Notes: a model not told the origin generated them from the letters alone. 14,683 bases of DNA from C00003060 sp964502635 (GCA_964502635.1 CAZCXI010000075.1:1-14683), one strand, 5' to 3'; counted from the first letter of the stretch, positions 1 through 7,557 are shown. Made by a program: numbers and translations.

Positions 1-10
1 CGCTCGCTAA

Positions 11-54
11 CCCCGCAGCAAGCTACGGGGAATGCGCTCGCTTTTGCGGTTCAA
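11..54 (+). repeat. Short palindromic intergenic repeat, copy 1
   Basis: A 9-pair hairpin with one mismatch (CCCCG at 11-15 against CGGGG at 26-30, inner AGC/GCT arms, AA loop) is followed by a tail ending GCGGTTCAA at 46-54. The same layout, including the mismatch at the sixth pair and the same tail, recurs at 7581-7623. This points to a dispersed REP-like family in the genome. Function is unknown. Confidence 0.6.
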
Positions 55-74
55 CAGATCGTTTCGGCCATGTT

Positions 75-190
75 TTGACCGGCCTGCTCCCCGCAAGCCC
101 CGTCCGGAAAGGCGGGGTCAAGGGGAGCTATACAAAAATGGCAATCTTCCTTACCGGGAAGCCCCGCCCGGGAGGGCGGGGAGGCTTCAC
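75..190 (+). repeat. Two-hairpin element resembling an IS200/IS605 end, copy A
   Basis: The element starts at TTGACCGGC and ends at CTTCAC. It carries two GC-rich hairpins: GCCCCGTCC/GGCGGGG around 97-118, and GCCCCGCCC-GGGA-GGGCGGGG around 161-181. A second copy with closely similar sequence lies inverted at 3322-3439, and homology stops at the same two points in both. The terminal hairpin followed by TTCAC resembles the right ends (and omega-RNA 3' ends) of IS200/IS605 elements, by memory of that family only. No tnpA or tnpB lies nearby, so this would be a non-autonomous relic. Confidence 0.6.
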
Positions 191-364
191 TCAGCCATCT
201 TCAAGTCTCTTGCCAAATCTGTCGATAAGACACATGAGCCTCTGGCGAAAGCAAGGGAAAAAGGGCTTGTCAAGAGACGTTCCGAGAGAAAAGCCATTTC
301 CGCGGTTCAGGGGCCTCCACGACGGGTTTGCCCCCGAGTAGGTCCTGCATATGGAGAAACCCGG

Positions 365-574
365 ATGAATTCGTATTACAGACTTCAAGACAACCCGGAG
401 AAAACATTGGGGCACCGGGAAACAGGCTACGACGCCGACGAATGGCAACGCTGGGACGAAGAACTCGTTGAAGACTTCGGCCGCTGGCTAAGCCGGATTG
501 CCAAGGCCTTCACCATTGTACTGGCCGTGGGTTCCGCCCTCATTGCCGTCACATGGCTCTGGGGAAAATTCTAA
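365..574 (+). CDS. Small single-pass membrane protein (69 aa), unknown function
   Basis: I do not recognise this protein. It has an acidic, soluble N-terminal half (residues 1-43, rich in D, E and W) and one hydrophobic helix at about 46-66 (AFTIVLAVGSALIAVTW), ending WGKF. There is no signal-peptidase site, so it is probably an inner-membrane-anchored peptide with a cytoplasmic N-terminus. The ATG at 365 was chosen because GGAG lies 8 bases upstream at 353-356. The frame is open back to 32, but the added residues would be translated repeat sequence. It stands alone, with no partner gene close by on the same strand before rpmB at 934. The amphipathic-to-hydrophobic pattern supports real coding, but a database search was not possible. 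Confidence 0.55.
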   Translation: MNSYYRLQDNPEKTLGHRETGYDADEWQRWDEELVEDFGRWLSRIAKAFTIVLAVGSALIAVTWLWGKF

Positions 575-592
575 GACAACGCCTGTTTTCAG

Positions 593-745
593 TCATGGAC
601 GGGCTAAGGGCTCGCCCCTACAAGCGGTAAGCATCACTTGGTCGACTCGAAAAAACCTCGTCCGGTCAAAGCCAACCTTCATCTTCTGCACGTCATCCCT
701 TGTCATCATCTCTAAACGTTTCTCGGGCACATTGACCTTGGACAT
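593..745 (-). CDS. Possible 50-aa ORF or gene remnant, unknown
   Basis: On the minus strand an ATG at 745 opens 50 codons to a TGA at 593-595. The middle of the product looks protein-like (PEKRLEMMTRDDVQKMKVG, charged and amphipathic, then FDRTRFFRVDQ). The last dozen residues are read out of a palindromic repeat. No Shine-Dalgarno sequence precedes the ATG. It may be the surviving fragment of a larger gene or a chance ORF. I cannot assign a family. Confidence 0.25.
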   Translation of the reverse strand: MSKVNVPEKRLEMMTRDDVQKMKVGFDRTRFFRVDQVMLTACRGEPLARP

Positions 746-840
746 AGAGGAGCGGGTCAAAGGGCCGGCAACTGATGGTGCTGTTCAGGGCTCAAAGGAA
801 AAGGCCGTAACGAACTTTCACATAAAACGCTTTTCAAGGA

Positions 841-849
841 TGCTATAAT
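841..849 (+). promoter_or_regulatory. Extended -10 promoter for rpmB
   Basis: TGCTATAAT combines a perfect -10 hexamer (844-849) with the TG of an extended -10. No good -35 is visible at the usual distance, which an extended -10 can tolerate. Transcription would begin near 856, giving a leader of about 78 bases before the rpmB ATG. Confidence 0.5.
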
Positions 850-933
850 ATGATAGATAAAAAAATTTATGGACAGATGAGCATTATACAGCTTATCGAC
901 TCCACGATGTCTTGCACAGGAGGATTCTAGATT

Positions 934-1125
934 ATGGCAAAGATGTGTGACATATGTGGTAAGAAACCCATGACTGGCCACCATGTGAGCCATGCCCACA
1001 ACCTGACCAAACGACGTTTTTACCCAAATTTGCAGCAAGTTCGCGCCGTCCATCAGGGACGAGTCAAGCGGATCAAGGTCTGTACGCGATGCCTGCGCTC
1101 CGGCTTGGTGGAAAAACCGGCCTAA
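934..1125 (+). CDS. rpmB: 50S ribosomal protein L28
   Basis: This is a structural protein of the large ribosomal subunit. The 63-residue product has the usual L28 length and the family pattern: MCDICGK near the start, NLTKRRFYPNLQ at 23-34, and VCTRCLRSG near the end. Cysteines 5, 8, 50 and 53 form two CxxC pairs, so this is the zinc-binding (C+) form of L28. An AGGAGGA sequence at 918-924 sits 9 bases before the ATG and an extended -10 lies upstream. It stands as a single-gene unit, without rpmG beside it, and converges on relA with a 38-base gap in which I see no clear terminator. Confidence 0.95.
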   Translation: MAKMCDICGKKPMTGHHVSHAHNLTKRRFYPNLQQVRAVHQGRVKRIKVCTRCLRSGLVEKPA

Positions 1126-1163
1126 TACGACATCCCGAAGATCTTATCGGTCAACTCGTGCCA

Positions 1164-3308
1164 CTACGCCACAATGCGGGTCGCCCTGATGACGTGCTTT
1201 ATCCTGTTCACGCATTTCATGATCTTTTCCAGGTGCTCCGCCCCTGACACGCTAACCGTAAAGTGGCACTCTGCCCGGTTGTCTGCTCGCGTCCTCACAT
1301 TGGCATCCAGTATGTTCGCCCCTGCCTCGGTCAGCGCGCCGCTGATGCTGGCCAGCAGCCCCATCTTATCGTGGCAGAGCACGTGGATCTTTACAGGGTA
1401 GAGTTCGTCAACTTCCGGTGCCCATTGGAGTTCGATTCGACGGGCTGAATCCATGCTCAGGGCGTGAGGGCAGGATGTACGGTGAACCGTGATCCCCTGA
1501 CCCCGACTGATATATCCAACCACCGGGTCACCGGGCAGGGGGTTGCAGCACTTCCCATAGCGCACAAGAACATCCTCAACCCCTTTTACCAAAATACCCG
1601 ACTTGGGTTTTTGACGACGGATTCGCTCCTTGAGCCTATCAACAATGGTTTCTTTTGGTTCCTTTAATTCAGATTTGGGTACAAAGTATCGAGCCACCTG
1701 CAGAGGCGTGACCTTGCCGTATCCCACACCCGCAATGAGGTCGTCGGCCGTTTTGTACCCATGCTCCTGAACCGCCTTTTCCATGTCGCCTGATTTTAAA
1801 CACTTGTTAAAGCTTAAGTGGTACTTGCGAAAGGCCTTCTCACACATTTCGCGCCCGAGCGCCAGACTCTGTTTTCTTTCTTCGGCCTTGATGTGCTGGC
1901 GTATTCTGGATCGGGCCCTTGCCGTCTTGACAAAGCTTAGCCAATCCTTGCTGGGCTTGTGGTTGGAAGACGTGATAATTTCGACCCTCTGCCCGGTCTT
2001 CAGTTCGTATTTCAAGGGTACCATGCGACCGTCCACCTTGCTCCCCATGCACTGGTTGCCCACCTCAGAATGAATGGCATAAGCAAAGTCAACCGGGGTG
2101 GCTCCTTTGGGCAAAGTCAACACATCACCCCGGGGAGTGAAGATATAGACCTCGTTCGGGAAGAGCTCGATCCGGACGGTCTCCATGAATTCATCCGGAT
2201 CCTTGACATGTTTCTGCTCCTCGACAAGCTTCCGGAGCCAAGCGAAAACCTCACCGGTTTCTCTGTCAGGGGCCTCTCCTTCTTTGTACTGCCAGTGGGC
2301 TGCGATGCCATCCCTGGCCACGTGGTCCATCTCTTTAGTACGGATCTGAATCTCCACGCGCTCGCCAAACGGCCCGATGACCGTGGTGTGGAGGGACTGG
2401 TACATATTGGGCTTGGGAATGCCGATGTAATCCTTGAAACGTTTTGCGATAGGCAGCCAGATGGAATGTATGACCCCCAGGGCCTCGTAGCATTGCTGTA
2501 CCGTGTCAAGGATGACCCGGAAGCCGAGAATGTCATACACATCGTCAAAGCCCACCTGTTGAGCCATCATCTTTTGGTAGATTCCATAGAAATGCTTGTG
2601 GCGGCCCTGGACCTCACAGTTGAGGTGGGCTTCGGCCATTTTCTCGTGAATAATCCCCTTGATGTTATCTATGTAGGCTTGTTGTTCCTCCTTTTTTCTG
2701 GCCACCTGGTTTGCAATGTCTTGGTATTCCTGGGGGAAAAGGTACATGAATGAGATGTCTTCGAGTTCGTCCTTGATCCAGTAAATACCCAAACGGTTGG
2801 CGATAGGGGCAAAAATGTCAAAGGTTTCCTGGGCTATCTTGACCTGCTTCCTTTCCGTGTGGAACCGAAGGGTCCGCATATTGTGGAGCCGGTCACAAAG
2901 CTTGATCAAGATGACGCGAATGTCATCGGCCATCGCCAGGATCATCTTGCGGACGCTCTCTGCCTGCCGGGCCTCAGAACTCCGAAAAGACAGACGGCTC
3001 AACTTGGTCACGCCCTCCACAATGTGGGTAACCTGGGGGCCGAACATCTCCGTCAGTTCCTCGGCCGTCGCCTCCGTATCCTCTAAAGCATCGTGAAGGA
3101 GGCCGGCAGCCACACTGACCGTGTCCAGCTTCAACCTGGTCAAAAGTCCGGCCACCTCTAGGGGATGGGACAGATACGGTTCGCCGGAGAGTCTCACCTG
3201 GCCGTCATGAATCCTTGCCGAATAGACATAGGCGCGTTCCACCAGATTTAAATCGGCTTCCGGGTGGTAAGCACTGATGTGGTCCAAGATGTCGGTGATG
3301 CGGATCAT
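1164..3308 (-). CDS. relA: Bifunctional (p)ppGpp synthetase/hydrolase (RelA/SpoT, Rel type)
   Basis: Makes and degrades the alarmone (p)ppGpp in the stringent response; cytoplasmic and ribosome-associated. The 714 residues carry every domain in order: an HD hydrolase domain (about 20-160; LLHDALEDT with His72-Asp73), a synthetase domain (about 235-345; YDILGFRV, YQSLHTTV, EIQIRT), a TGS domain (about 386-446; VYIFTPRGDV), a conserved-cysteine region (GKCCNPLPGD) and a C-terminal ACT domain (about 640-714). The RFKD motif at 290-293 is the RxKD form found in bifunctional enzymes, and the HD residues are intact, so both activities are expected. The start at 3308 fits the family N-terminus, but no Shine-Dalgarno precedes it: a 16-base palindrome (3310-3325) and a repeat element occupy the leader. 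It follows proS on the same strand after 143 bases. Confidence 0.95.
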   Translation of the reverse strand: MIRITDILDHISAYHPEADLNLVERAYVYSARIHDGQVRLSGEPYLSHPLEVAGLLTRLKLDTVSVAAGLLHDALEDTEATAEELTEMFGPQVTHIVEGVTKLSRLSFRSSEARQAESVRKMILAMADDIRVILIKLCDRLHNMRTLRFHTERKQVKIAQETFDIFAPIANRLGIYWIKDELEDISFMYLFPQEYQDIANQVARKKEEQQAYIDNIKGIIHEKMAEAHLNCEVQGRHKHFYGIYQKMMAQQVGFDDVYDILGFRVILDTVQQCYEALGVIHSIWLPIAKRFKDYIGIPKPNMYQSLHTTVIGPFGERVEIQIRTKEMDHVARDGIAAHWQYKEGEAPDRETGEVFAWLRKLVEEQKHVKDPDEFMETVRIELFPNEVYIFTPRGDVLTLPKGATPVDFAYAIHSEVGNQCMGSKVDGRMVPLKYELKTGQRVEIITSSNHKPSKDWLSFVKTARARSRIRQHIKAEERKQSLALGREMCEKAFRKYHLSFNKCLKSGDMEKAVQEHGYKTADDLIAGVGYGKVTPLQVARYFVPKSELKEPKETIVDRLKERIRRQKPKSGILVKGVEDVLVRYGKCCNPLPGDPVVGYISRGQGITVHRTSCPHALSMDSARRIELQWAPEVDELYPVKIHVLCHDKMGLLASISGALTEAGANILDANVRTRADNRAECHFTVSVSGAEHLEKIMKCVNRIKHVIRATRIVA

Positions 3309-3309
3309 G

Positions 3310-3325
3310 TCACAAGGGCTTGTGA
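3310..3325 (-). promoter_or_regulatory. Palindrome directly ahead of the relA start codon
   Basis: TCACAAG-GG-CTTGTGA is a perfect 7-bp inverted repeat with a 2-base centre, one base upstream of the relA ATG. It lies where a ribosome binding site would be expected. It partly overlaps the end of the repeat element at 3322. It could be an RNA hairpin affecting initiation or a DNA operator. The role is inferred from position only. Confidence 0.4.
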
Positions 3326-3439
3326 AGCTTCTCCCGCCCTGCAGGGCGGGGCTTTCCGGTAAGGAAGAAAAACAGTCTTTTCATAGCTCCCCTCGACCCC
3401 GTCCTAAAGGACGGGGCTTGCTGAAAGCAAGCCGGTCAA
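3322..3439 (-). repeat. Two-hairpin element resembling an IS200/IS605 end, copy B
   Basis: Inverted copy of the element at 75-190. Read on the minus strand it runs from TTGACCGGC to CTTCAC, with the same two hairpins (GCCCCGTCC/GGACGGGG and GCCCCGCCC/GGGCGGG) and the shared middle TCTTCCTTACCGG. It fills nearly all of the 143-bp space between proS and relA, so the relA transcript, if read from upstream, must pass through both hairpins. The first hairpin is not followed by a T run, so it is not a textbook terminator. Confidence 0.6.
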
Positions 3440-3451
3440 GTCGTAAGGTGG

Positions 3452-4969
3452 TTAATAGGCCTTGGCAAAAACCACACGCCCGCTGCTTTTGCTCCCACAG
3501 ACAATGCACGTTCCCGTCTCGATCTCATGCGCAAGGGGGATACAGCGAATCGTCACACTCAGGTCCTCTTTGATCTTTTCTTCACACCTTGGGTCCCCAC
3601 ACCAGTGGCTCAGGGAAAAGCCGCCGTGGATCTCGGGCCTGTCCGGATTACTTGGCGTGAAAAAGGCATAGAAATCATCCTGCGAATCAATACGAACGGT
3701 ATTTTCCTTCCTCAATCGCAAGGCTCGATTAAAAAGATTGCTTTGTATGTCATCCAACATAGAGACCATGGTCTTCACAAACTCGTCCCGGCGGACCGAT
3801 TCCTTGTCTCTCGGCCCCCGGTCCCTTCGTCCCACAAACACCGAGTCTTCGGCTATGTCCCTGGGACCTATTTCAACGCGCAGGGGCATGCCTTTCTTGA
3901 TCCAATCCCATCCCCTGCCGCCCACTTGCCTGTCATCAATCTCGACCGTGATCTTGCGATCATGGTACCTCAAAGCTCTTAACTCCTTGGCCAAGGCATA
4001 GGTGTAATCCATAACAGGGCTTCTGTGGTCGTCTTTCTTGACAATAGGCATGAGCACCACGTGAGATGGTGCAATCACAGGAGGCAGAACCAGCCCATCG
4101 TCATCGCTATGCGTCATGATGATACCGCCTATCAGGCGTGTGGAGACTCCCCACGAGGTGGTCCAGGCATGCTCTTCCTTTTCCTGCGCGGACTGGAACT
4201 TGATTTCCGACGCCCTTGCAAAATTTTGTCCCAGAAAATGGGAAGTTCCTGCCTGAAGCGCCTTCCGGTCCTGCATCATGGCCTCCAGGGTAAAGGTGTT
4301 AACGGCCCCCGGAAATCGCTCAGAGGCCGTTTTCTCACCTTTGATGACCGGCATGGCAAGATGATCTTCTGCCAGCCCGGCATAAATAGCCAGCATCTGA
4401 TGGGTTCTTTCCATCGCCTCGTTCGGTGTCGTATGGGCCGTGTGCCCTTCTTGCCAAAGGAATTCAGTGGTTCTTAAAAAAATGCGAGTCCTCATTTCCC
4501 ACCTCACCACGTTGCACCACTGATTGATGAGCAGGGGAAGATCCCGGTAGCTGGTGACCCACCTGGAAAACGACTCCCCAATAATCGTTTCAGAGGTGGG
4601 CCTCACCACCAGAGGCTCTTCGAGCGGGCCCGCAGGAACCAGCCCACCGCCTTCAGCGCTCTCCAAACGATGATGGGTCACCACGGCGCATTCCTTGGCA
4701 AAGCCTTCCACATGTTCGGCCTCTTTCTCAAGAAACCGCTTTGGTATGAACAGGGGGAAATAGGCGTTTTTGACCCCGGTCGCCCTGAACATGCTGTCCA
4801 GCACGCCCTTGATGTTTTCCCAGAGGGCATAGCCCCATGGCTTGATGACCATGCATCCCCTGACCGGCGAGTTTTCGGCTAGGTCCGATGCCCTGATCAC
4901 CTGCTGATACCATTCTGGATAGTCTTCGTGCCGCTTTGGTGCAATGGCCGTCTGTCGTTCTTTGCCCAT
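3452..4969 (-). CDS. proS: Prolyl-tRNA synthetase, archaeal/eukaryotic type
   Basis: Class II synthetase that charges tRNA-Pro; cytoplasmic. The product is 505 residues and lacks the large editing insertion of the bacterial type. Class II motifs are clear: the VRPTSET loop (122-128), motif 2 around RTTEFLWQEGHTAH (166-179), and motif 3 GVSTRLIGGIIMTHSDD. The C-terminal region has a four-cysteine cluster (CGDPRC...CIVCG) and ends in tyrosine, as in the archaeal-type enzymes. The start at 4969 (MGKERQ) was chosen because AAGGAG precedes it by 5 bases and the family begins here; the frame stays open to 5128 only by overlapping ispG. The ispG stop is one base upstream, so translation of the two genes is probably coupled. 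Confidence 0.95.
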   Translation of the reverse strand: MGKERQTAIAPKRHEDYPEWYQQVIRASDLAENSPVRGCMVIKPWGYALWENIKGVLDSMFRATGVKNAYFPLFIPKRFLEKEAEHVEGFAKECAVVTHHRLESAEGGGLVPAGPLEEPLVVRPTSETIIGESFSRWVTSYRDLPLLINQWCNVVRWEMRTRIFLRTTEFLWQEGHTAHTTPNEAMERTHQMLAIYAGLAEDHLAMPVIKGEKTASERFPGAVNTFTLEAMMQDRKALQAGTSHFLGQNFARASEIKFQSAQEKEEHAWTTSWGVSTRLIGGIIMTHSDDDGLVLPPVIAPSHVVLMPIVKKDDHRSPVMDYTYALAKELRALRYHDRKITVEIDDRQVGGRGWDWIKKGMPLRVEIGPRDIAEDSVFVGRRDRGPRDKESVRRDEFVKTMVSMLDDIQSNLFNRALRLRKENTVRIDSQDDFYAFFTPSNPDRPEIHGGFSLSHWCGDPRCEEKIKEDLSVTIRCIPLAHEIETGTCIVCGSKSSGRVVFAKAY

Positions 4970-4970
4970 G

Positions 4971-6044
4971 CTACTCCTTCGTTTCATACGCCTCCACTTC
5001 TTGAAGAAGCGTCTCAACCAGTTTGTTTTCCCGCACCTTGCGCACCACTTTGCCTTTTTTAAACAACACCCCGTGTCCCTTGCCGCCGGCGATGCCGATG
5101 TCCGCTTCTCGGGCCTCGCCAGGTCCATTCACCACGCATCCCATAATGGCAAGCCGCACCGGGGTGGTCTTGGTGAGCAGGGCTGCCTCAACGCGTTCCA
5201 CCACCTCCACCAGGTCGATATTACAACGGCCGCACGTGGGACACGAAACAATCTCCGGGCCCCGCTGTCGGATCTTCAAGGCCTTGAGTATCTCAAAGCC
5301 GACCCGGATTTCATCCACCGGATCGCGGGTAAGAGAAACGCGAATGGTGTCGCCAATGCCCTCGGCCAGGAGAATACCGATACCCAGGGCCGACTTTACG
5401 GTGCCCGATACCAGGCTGCCGGCCTCGGTCACGCCCACGTGCAGGGGAAGATCGGTTTGAGAAGCCAGAAGCCGGTACGCTTCCACGGTACGGGCCACGT
5501 CCGATGACTTGATAGAAAGTTTGATGTCGTGAAAGTCAAAGGATCGCAGCAGCTCTGTATGGCGCAGAGCGCTCTCCACCATGGCCACCGGCGTAGCCGC
5601 GCCATGTTTCTTTAGGAGGCCCTTTTCAATGGAACCCGCGTTCACGCCTATGCGAATGGGGATCCCGCGCTGCCTGGCCAGCTCTGCCACGGCCCTGATC
5701 TTTTTGGCTCCGCCAATATTGCCCGGGTTGATCCGCAGGGCATCCGCCCCGGCCCTGACCGCTGCCAGGGCCAACCGGTAATCGAAATGAATATCGGCGA
5801 TCAGGGGAATGGAGATCTGATCTTTGATCGGGCTGATGGCCTCCACGGCCGCCTCGTCCGGCACAGCGACCCGCACAAGCTCACAGCCCACAGCCTCCAA
5901 GCGATGGATCTGCGCCACGGTGGCAGAGATGTCGTGGGTGAAGGTGTTGGTCATGGATTGCACAACAATGGGTGCGCCACCCCCCACCTTCACACCACCG
6001 ATGGATATCTGCCGGGTCTGTTTGCGCCTTGCAATGAATGACAT
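4971..6044 (-). CDS. ispG: 4-hydroxy-3-methylbut-2-en-1-yl diphosphate synthase (IspG/GcpE)
   Basis: Iron-sulfur enzyme of the MEP isoprenoid pathway that converts MEcPP to HMBPP. The 357-residue product has the short bacterial architecture: a TIM-barrel half (VQSMTNT at 29-35, ADIHFDYR at 83-90, RINPGNIG at 104-111) and a C-terminal [4Fe-4S] half with CPTCGRC (Cys268, Cys271) and MGCVVNGPGE (Cys303, Glu310), the expected cluster ligands. The ATG at 6044 (MSFIARRK) was preferred over an in-frame ATG at 6104 because AGGA lies just upstream and the extra 20 residues are not family-like. It is the first gene of an ispG-proS pair; its last codons carry the proS ribosome binding site. Confidence 0.95.
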   Translation of the reverse strand: MSFIARRKQTRQISIGGVKVGGGAPIVVQSMTNTFTHDISATVAQIHRLEAVGCELVRVAVPDEAAVEAISPIKDQISIPLIADIHFDYRLALAAVRAGADALRINPGNIGGAKKIRAVAELARQRGIPIRIGVNAGSIEKGLLKKHGAATPVAMVESALRHTELLRSFDFHDIKLSIKSSDVARTVEAYRLLASQTDLPLHVGVTEAGSLVSGTVKSALGIGILLAEGIGDTIRVSLTRDPVDEIRVGFEILKALKIRQRGPEIVSCPTCGRCNIDLVEVVERVEAALLTKTTPVRLAIMGCVVNGPGEAREADIGIAGGKGHGVLFKKGKVVRKVRENKLVETLLQEVEAYETKE

Positions 6045-6056
6045 GTGTCCTATAAT
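6029..6056 (+). promoter_or_regulatory. Candidate promoter for the radical-SAM gene
   Basis: TTGCAA (6029-6034), a 16-base spacer and a perfect TATAAT (6051-6056) lie on the + strand across the start codon of the divergent ispG gene. Transcription from about 6063 would leave a leader of roughly 110 bases before 6175, containing a small GCTGC/GCAGC hairpin. The -35 matches four of six consensus positions. Confidence 0.4.
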
Positions 6057-6174
6057 GAGAAGAAAAGACTGGAATATTGCTGCAATGGATAAGCAGCCGC
6101 TCACCTCGGAGCCTTTTAAACTTTAAAAACTATCAAACTCATGCTCGTTCTTCAAGAAAAATCAAGCTCTCTCC

Positions 6175-7050
6175 ATGCGTTATGAAGGTCCCATATATCG
6201 TCCGCCCAGCGAGGCCGACTCACTATTGATCCAGGCCACCGTTGGATGCCCCCACAACCGGTGCACTTTTTGTATGGTTTACAAGAACGGCCCCAGATAC
6301 CGTTGCAGGCCCGTCGATGACATTAAGGAAGACATGCTGGAAGCAAGAAAGATCTACGGCCCGGATGTGCACACCATGTTTCTTCCCGCGGGAAACACCA
6401 TTGCCATGAAGACGGAAGACCTGGCTGAGGTATGCTGTTTTGCGAGGAGGACTTTTTCATCCATTGAGCGCATCACGGTCTACGGATCTTCGCAGTTTAT
6501 TCACAAAAAGGGACCAAGACAACTTGAGCAATTGGCCAAAGCGGGTCTTGGGCGTATTCATGTGGGCCTTGAATCAGGAGACGATGTGACACTGAAACGC
6601 ATTCATAAGGGAACCCATGCCCGGCAGCAGATCGAGGCAGGCAGGTGGGTCATGGCCGCCAACATGGAGCTAAGTCTGTATGTCATCCTGGGTATCGGGG
6701 GACAGGACAGGACGCGCCAACATGCCGAGGAAACGGCTCGCGTGATCAATGAAATCGCGCCGGACTTTGTGCGGCTACGCACCTTTGTGCCAAAAACCAA
6801 CACCCCTCTTCTCGAAGAGGTCATGGCAGGCAGCTTTCAAATGCTCACCCCTCACGCCATCTTAAAGGAAACAAAAGCCTTCCTTGAACGGCTTGCCATT
6901 GGCACGATCCTCACCAGTGATCACTACACCAACTACATCAACCTCCATGGGCGGCTGCCTTATGACAAGCCAAGGCTCCTGGATGAGATAAAGGCCGCCC
7001 TTGAACAGGACGAGTCCAGCTTTCGACCGTTCTTTATCGGAACCGAGTAG
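6175..7050 (+). CDS. Radical SAM protein of unknown substrate
   Basis: A 291-residue radical-SAM enzyme (COG1032-like by general appearance) of the type seen in anaerobes. The cluster motif is GCPHNRCTFC, with cysteines 25, 30 and 33: a CX4CX2C spacing rather than the canonical CX3CX2C. As far as I recall, small proteins of this family share it. Further radical-SAM features are the VGLESGDD strand (SAM contact region, about residues 135-142) and the ILGIGGQD segment (about 171-178). No B12-binding, SPASM or TRAM domain is present. The ATG at 6175 has no good Shine-Dalgarno, and a 14-codon ORF (ATG at 6141, stop at 6183) overlaps it, so coupling is conceivable. It converges on the J-domain gene with an 11-base gap. 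Substrate cannot be inferred. Confidence 0.85.
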   Translation: MRYEGPIYRPPSEADSLLIQATVGCPHNRCTFCMVYKNGPRYRCRPVDDIKEDMLEARKIYGPDVHTMFLPAGNTIAMKTEDLAEVCCFARRTFSSIERITVYGSSQFIHKKGPRQLEQLAKAGLGRIHVGLESGDDVTLKRIHKGTHARQQIEAGRWVMAANMELSLYVILGIGGQDRTRQHAEETARVINEIAPDFVRLRTFVPKTNTPLLEEVMAGSFQMLTPHAILKETKAFLERLAIGTILTSDHYTNYINLHGRLPYDKPRLLDEIKAALEQDESSFRPFFIGTE

Positions 7051-7061
7051 GAGGGCCTGTA

Positions 7062-7493
7062 TCATCTCATGAGGATATCGTAGGCCTTCTGAATGGCCAC
7101 GAACTTCTTGTGGGCCAGCTCTTGAAATTCCTTGCCCAGATACTGCACCTTGTCGGGGTGATATCGGGCGACCAGTTTCTTATACGCTGTCTTGATCTGT
7201 GCTTTGGATGCCCCCTGATCAATGCCCAGAATCTCATAGGGGTCCTCATCCTTGAAAGGATCCTCCTCGGCCCGTCGACCCGCACCAGGGGATTCTTGTT
7301 GGTTTGTTTGCCGCGCCCACGGGCCGTTGCGATACCGACCGGTCCTTTTCAGCCTGGCAGCCCACCACCATGCCAACGCCAAGACAGCCAGATCATCAAG
7401 CCAGCCAGGGCCGGCGATAAAATCCGGTACTATATCATAAGGGTTAACAAAATATAGAAAGGCTATAAGCCATGGCCAATATTTCCTGATCAC
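7062..7493 (-). CDS. DUF1232-like membrane segment fused to a C-terminal J domain
   Basis: A 143-residue protein with two parts. Residues about 5-45 match the DUF1232 pattern (NPYDIVPDFIAGPGWLDD, then a hydrophobic stretch), which probably associates with the membrane. Residues about 83-143 form a J domain (DPYEILGI, AYKKLVARYHPDK with the HPD triad at 112-114, AYDILMR). The J domain would stimulate an Hsp70 (DnaK) at the membrane; no G/F or zinc region is present, so this is a class III J protein. The GTG at 7493 was chosen because GGAGGAG lies 9 bases upstream. A longer frame from a TTG at 7592 would run into the repeat at 7581. It converges on the radical-SAM gene. Confidence 0.85.
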   Translation of the reverse strand: MIRKYWPWLIAFLYFVNPYDIVPDFIAGPGWLDDLAVLALAWWWAARLKRTGRYRNGPWARQTNQQESPGAGRRAEEDPFKDEDPYEILGIDQGASKAQIKTAYKKLVARYHPDKVQYLGKEFQELAHKKFVAIQKAYDILMR

Positions 7494-7528
7494 GCCACCC
7501 AGCTCCTCCACAAGAAGGACAAAAAGCC

Positions 7529-7557
7529 TTGCAATGCGGCACCGAATGCTTAATAAT
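7529..7557 (+). promoter_or_regulatory. Candidate promoter for the fmdB-like gene and small selenoprotein ORF
   Basis: TTGCAA (7529-7534), a 17-base spacer and AATAAT (7552-7557) match the sigma-70 consensus at four and five of six positions. The predicted start near 7564 gives a leader of about 100 bases that contains the hairpins at 7581-7602 and 7615-7652. Confidence 0.45.

Larger units (their letters stand above)
575..930. other. Mostly non-coding intergenic stretch ahead of rpmB
   Basis: No convincing long gene is seen. 598-624 contains an inverted GGGC..GCCC motif next to CCCCTAC, like the ends of common intergenic palindromes. A 50-codon reverse ORF (593-745) occupies part of the stretch and is listed separately. 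The right end holds the likely rpmB promoter and leader. Confidence 0.5.

Noticed and set aside
32..364. Upstream extension of the small membrane protein to residue 1 at base 32
   Set aside because: The added 111 residues are read through repeat hairpins and are Arg/Pro-rich; the ATG at 365 has a proper ribosome binding site.
1959..2753. 264-codon + strand frame inside relA
   Set aside because: Antisense shadow of a clearly coding relA; its product has no domain pattern.
4970..5128. Longer proS start at 5128
   Set aside because: It would overlap the conserved iron-sulfur end of ispG; the family N-terminus and the ribosome binding site fit 4969.
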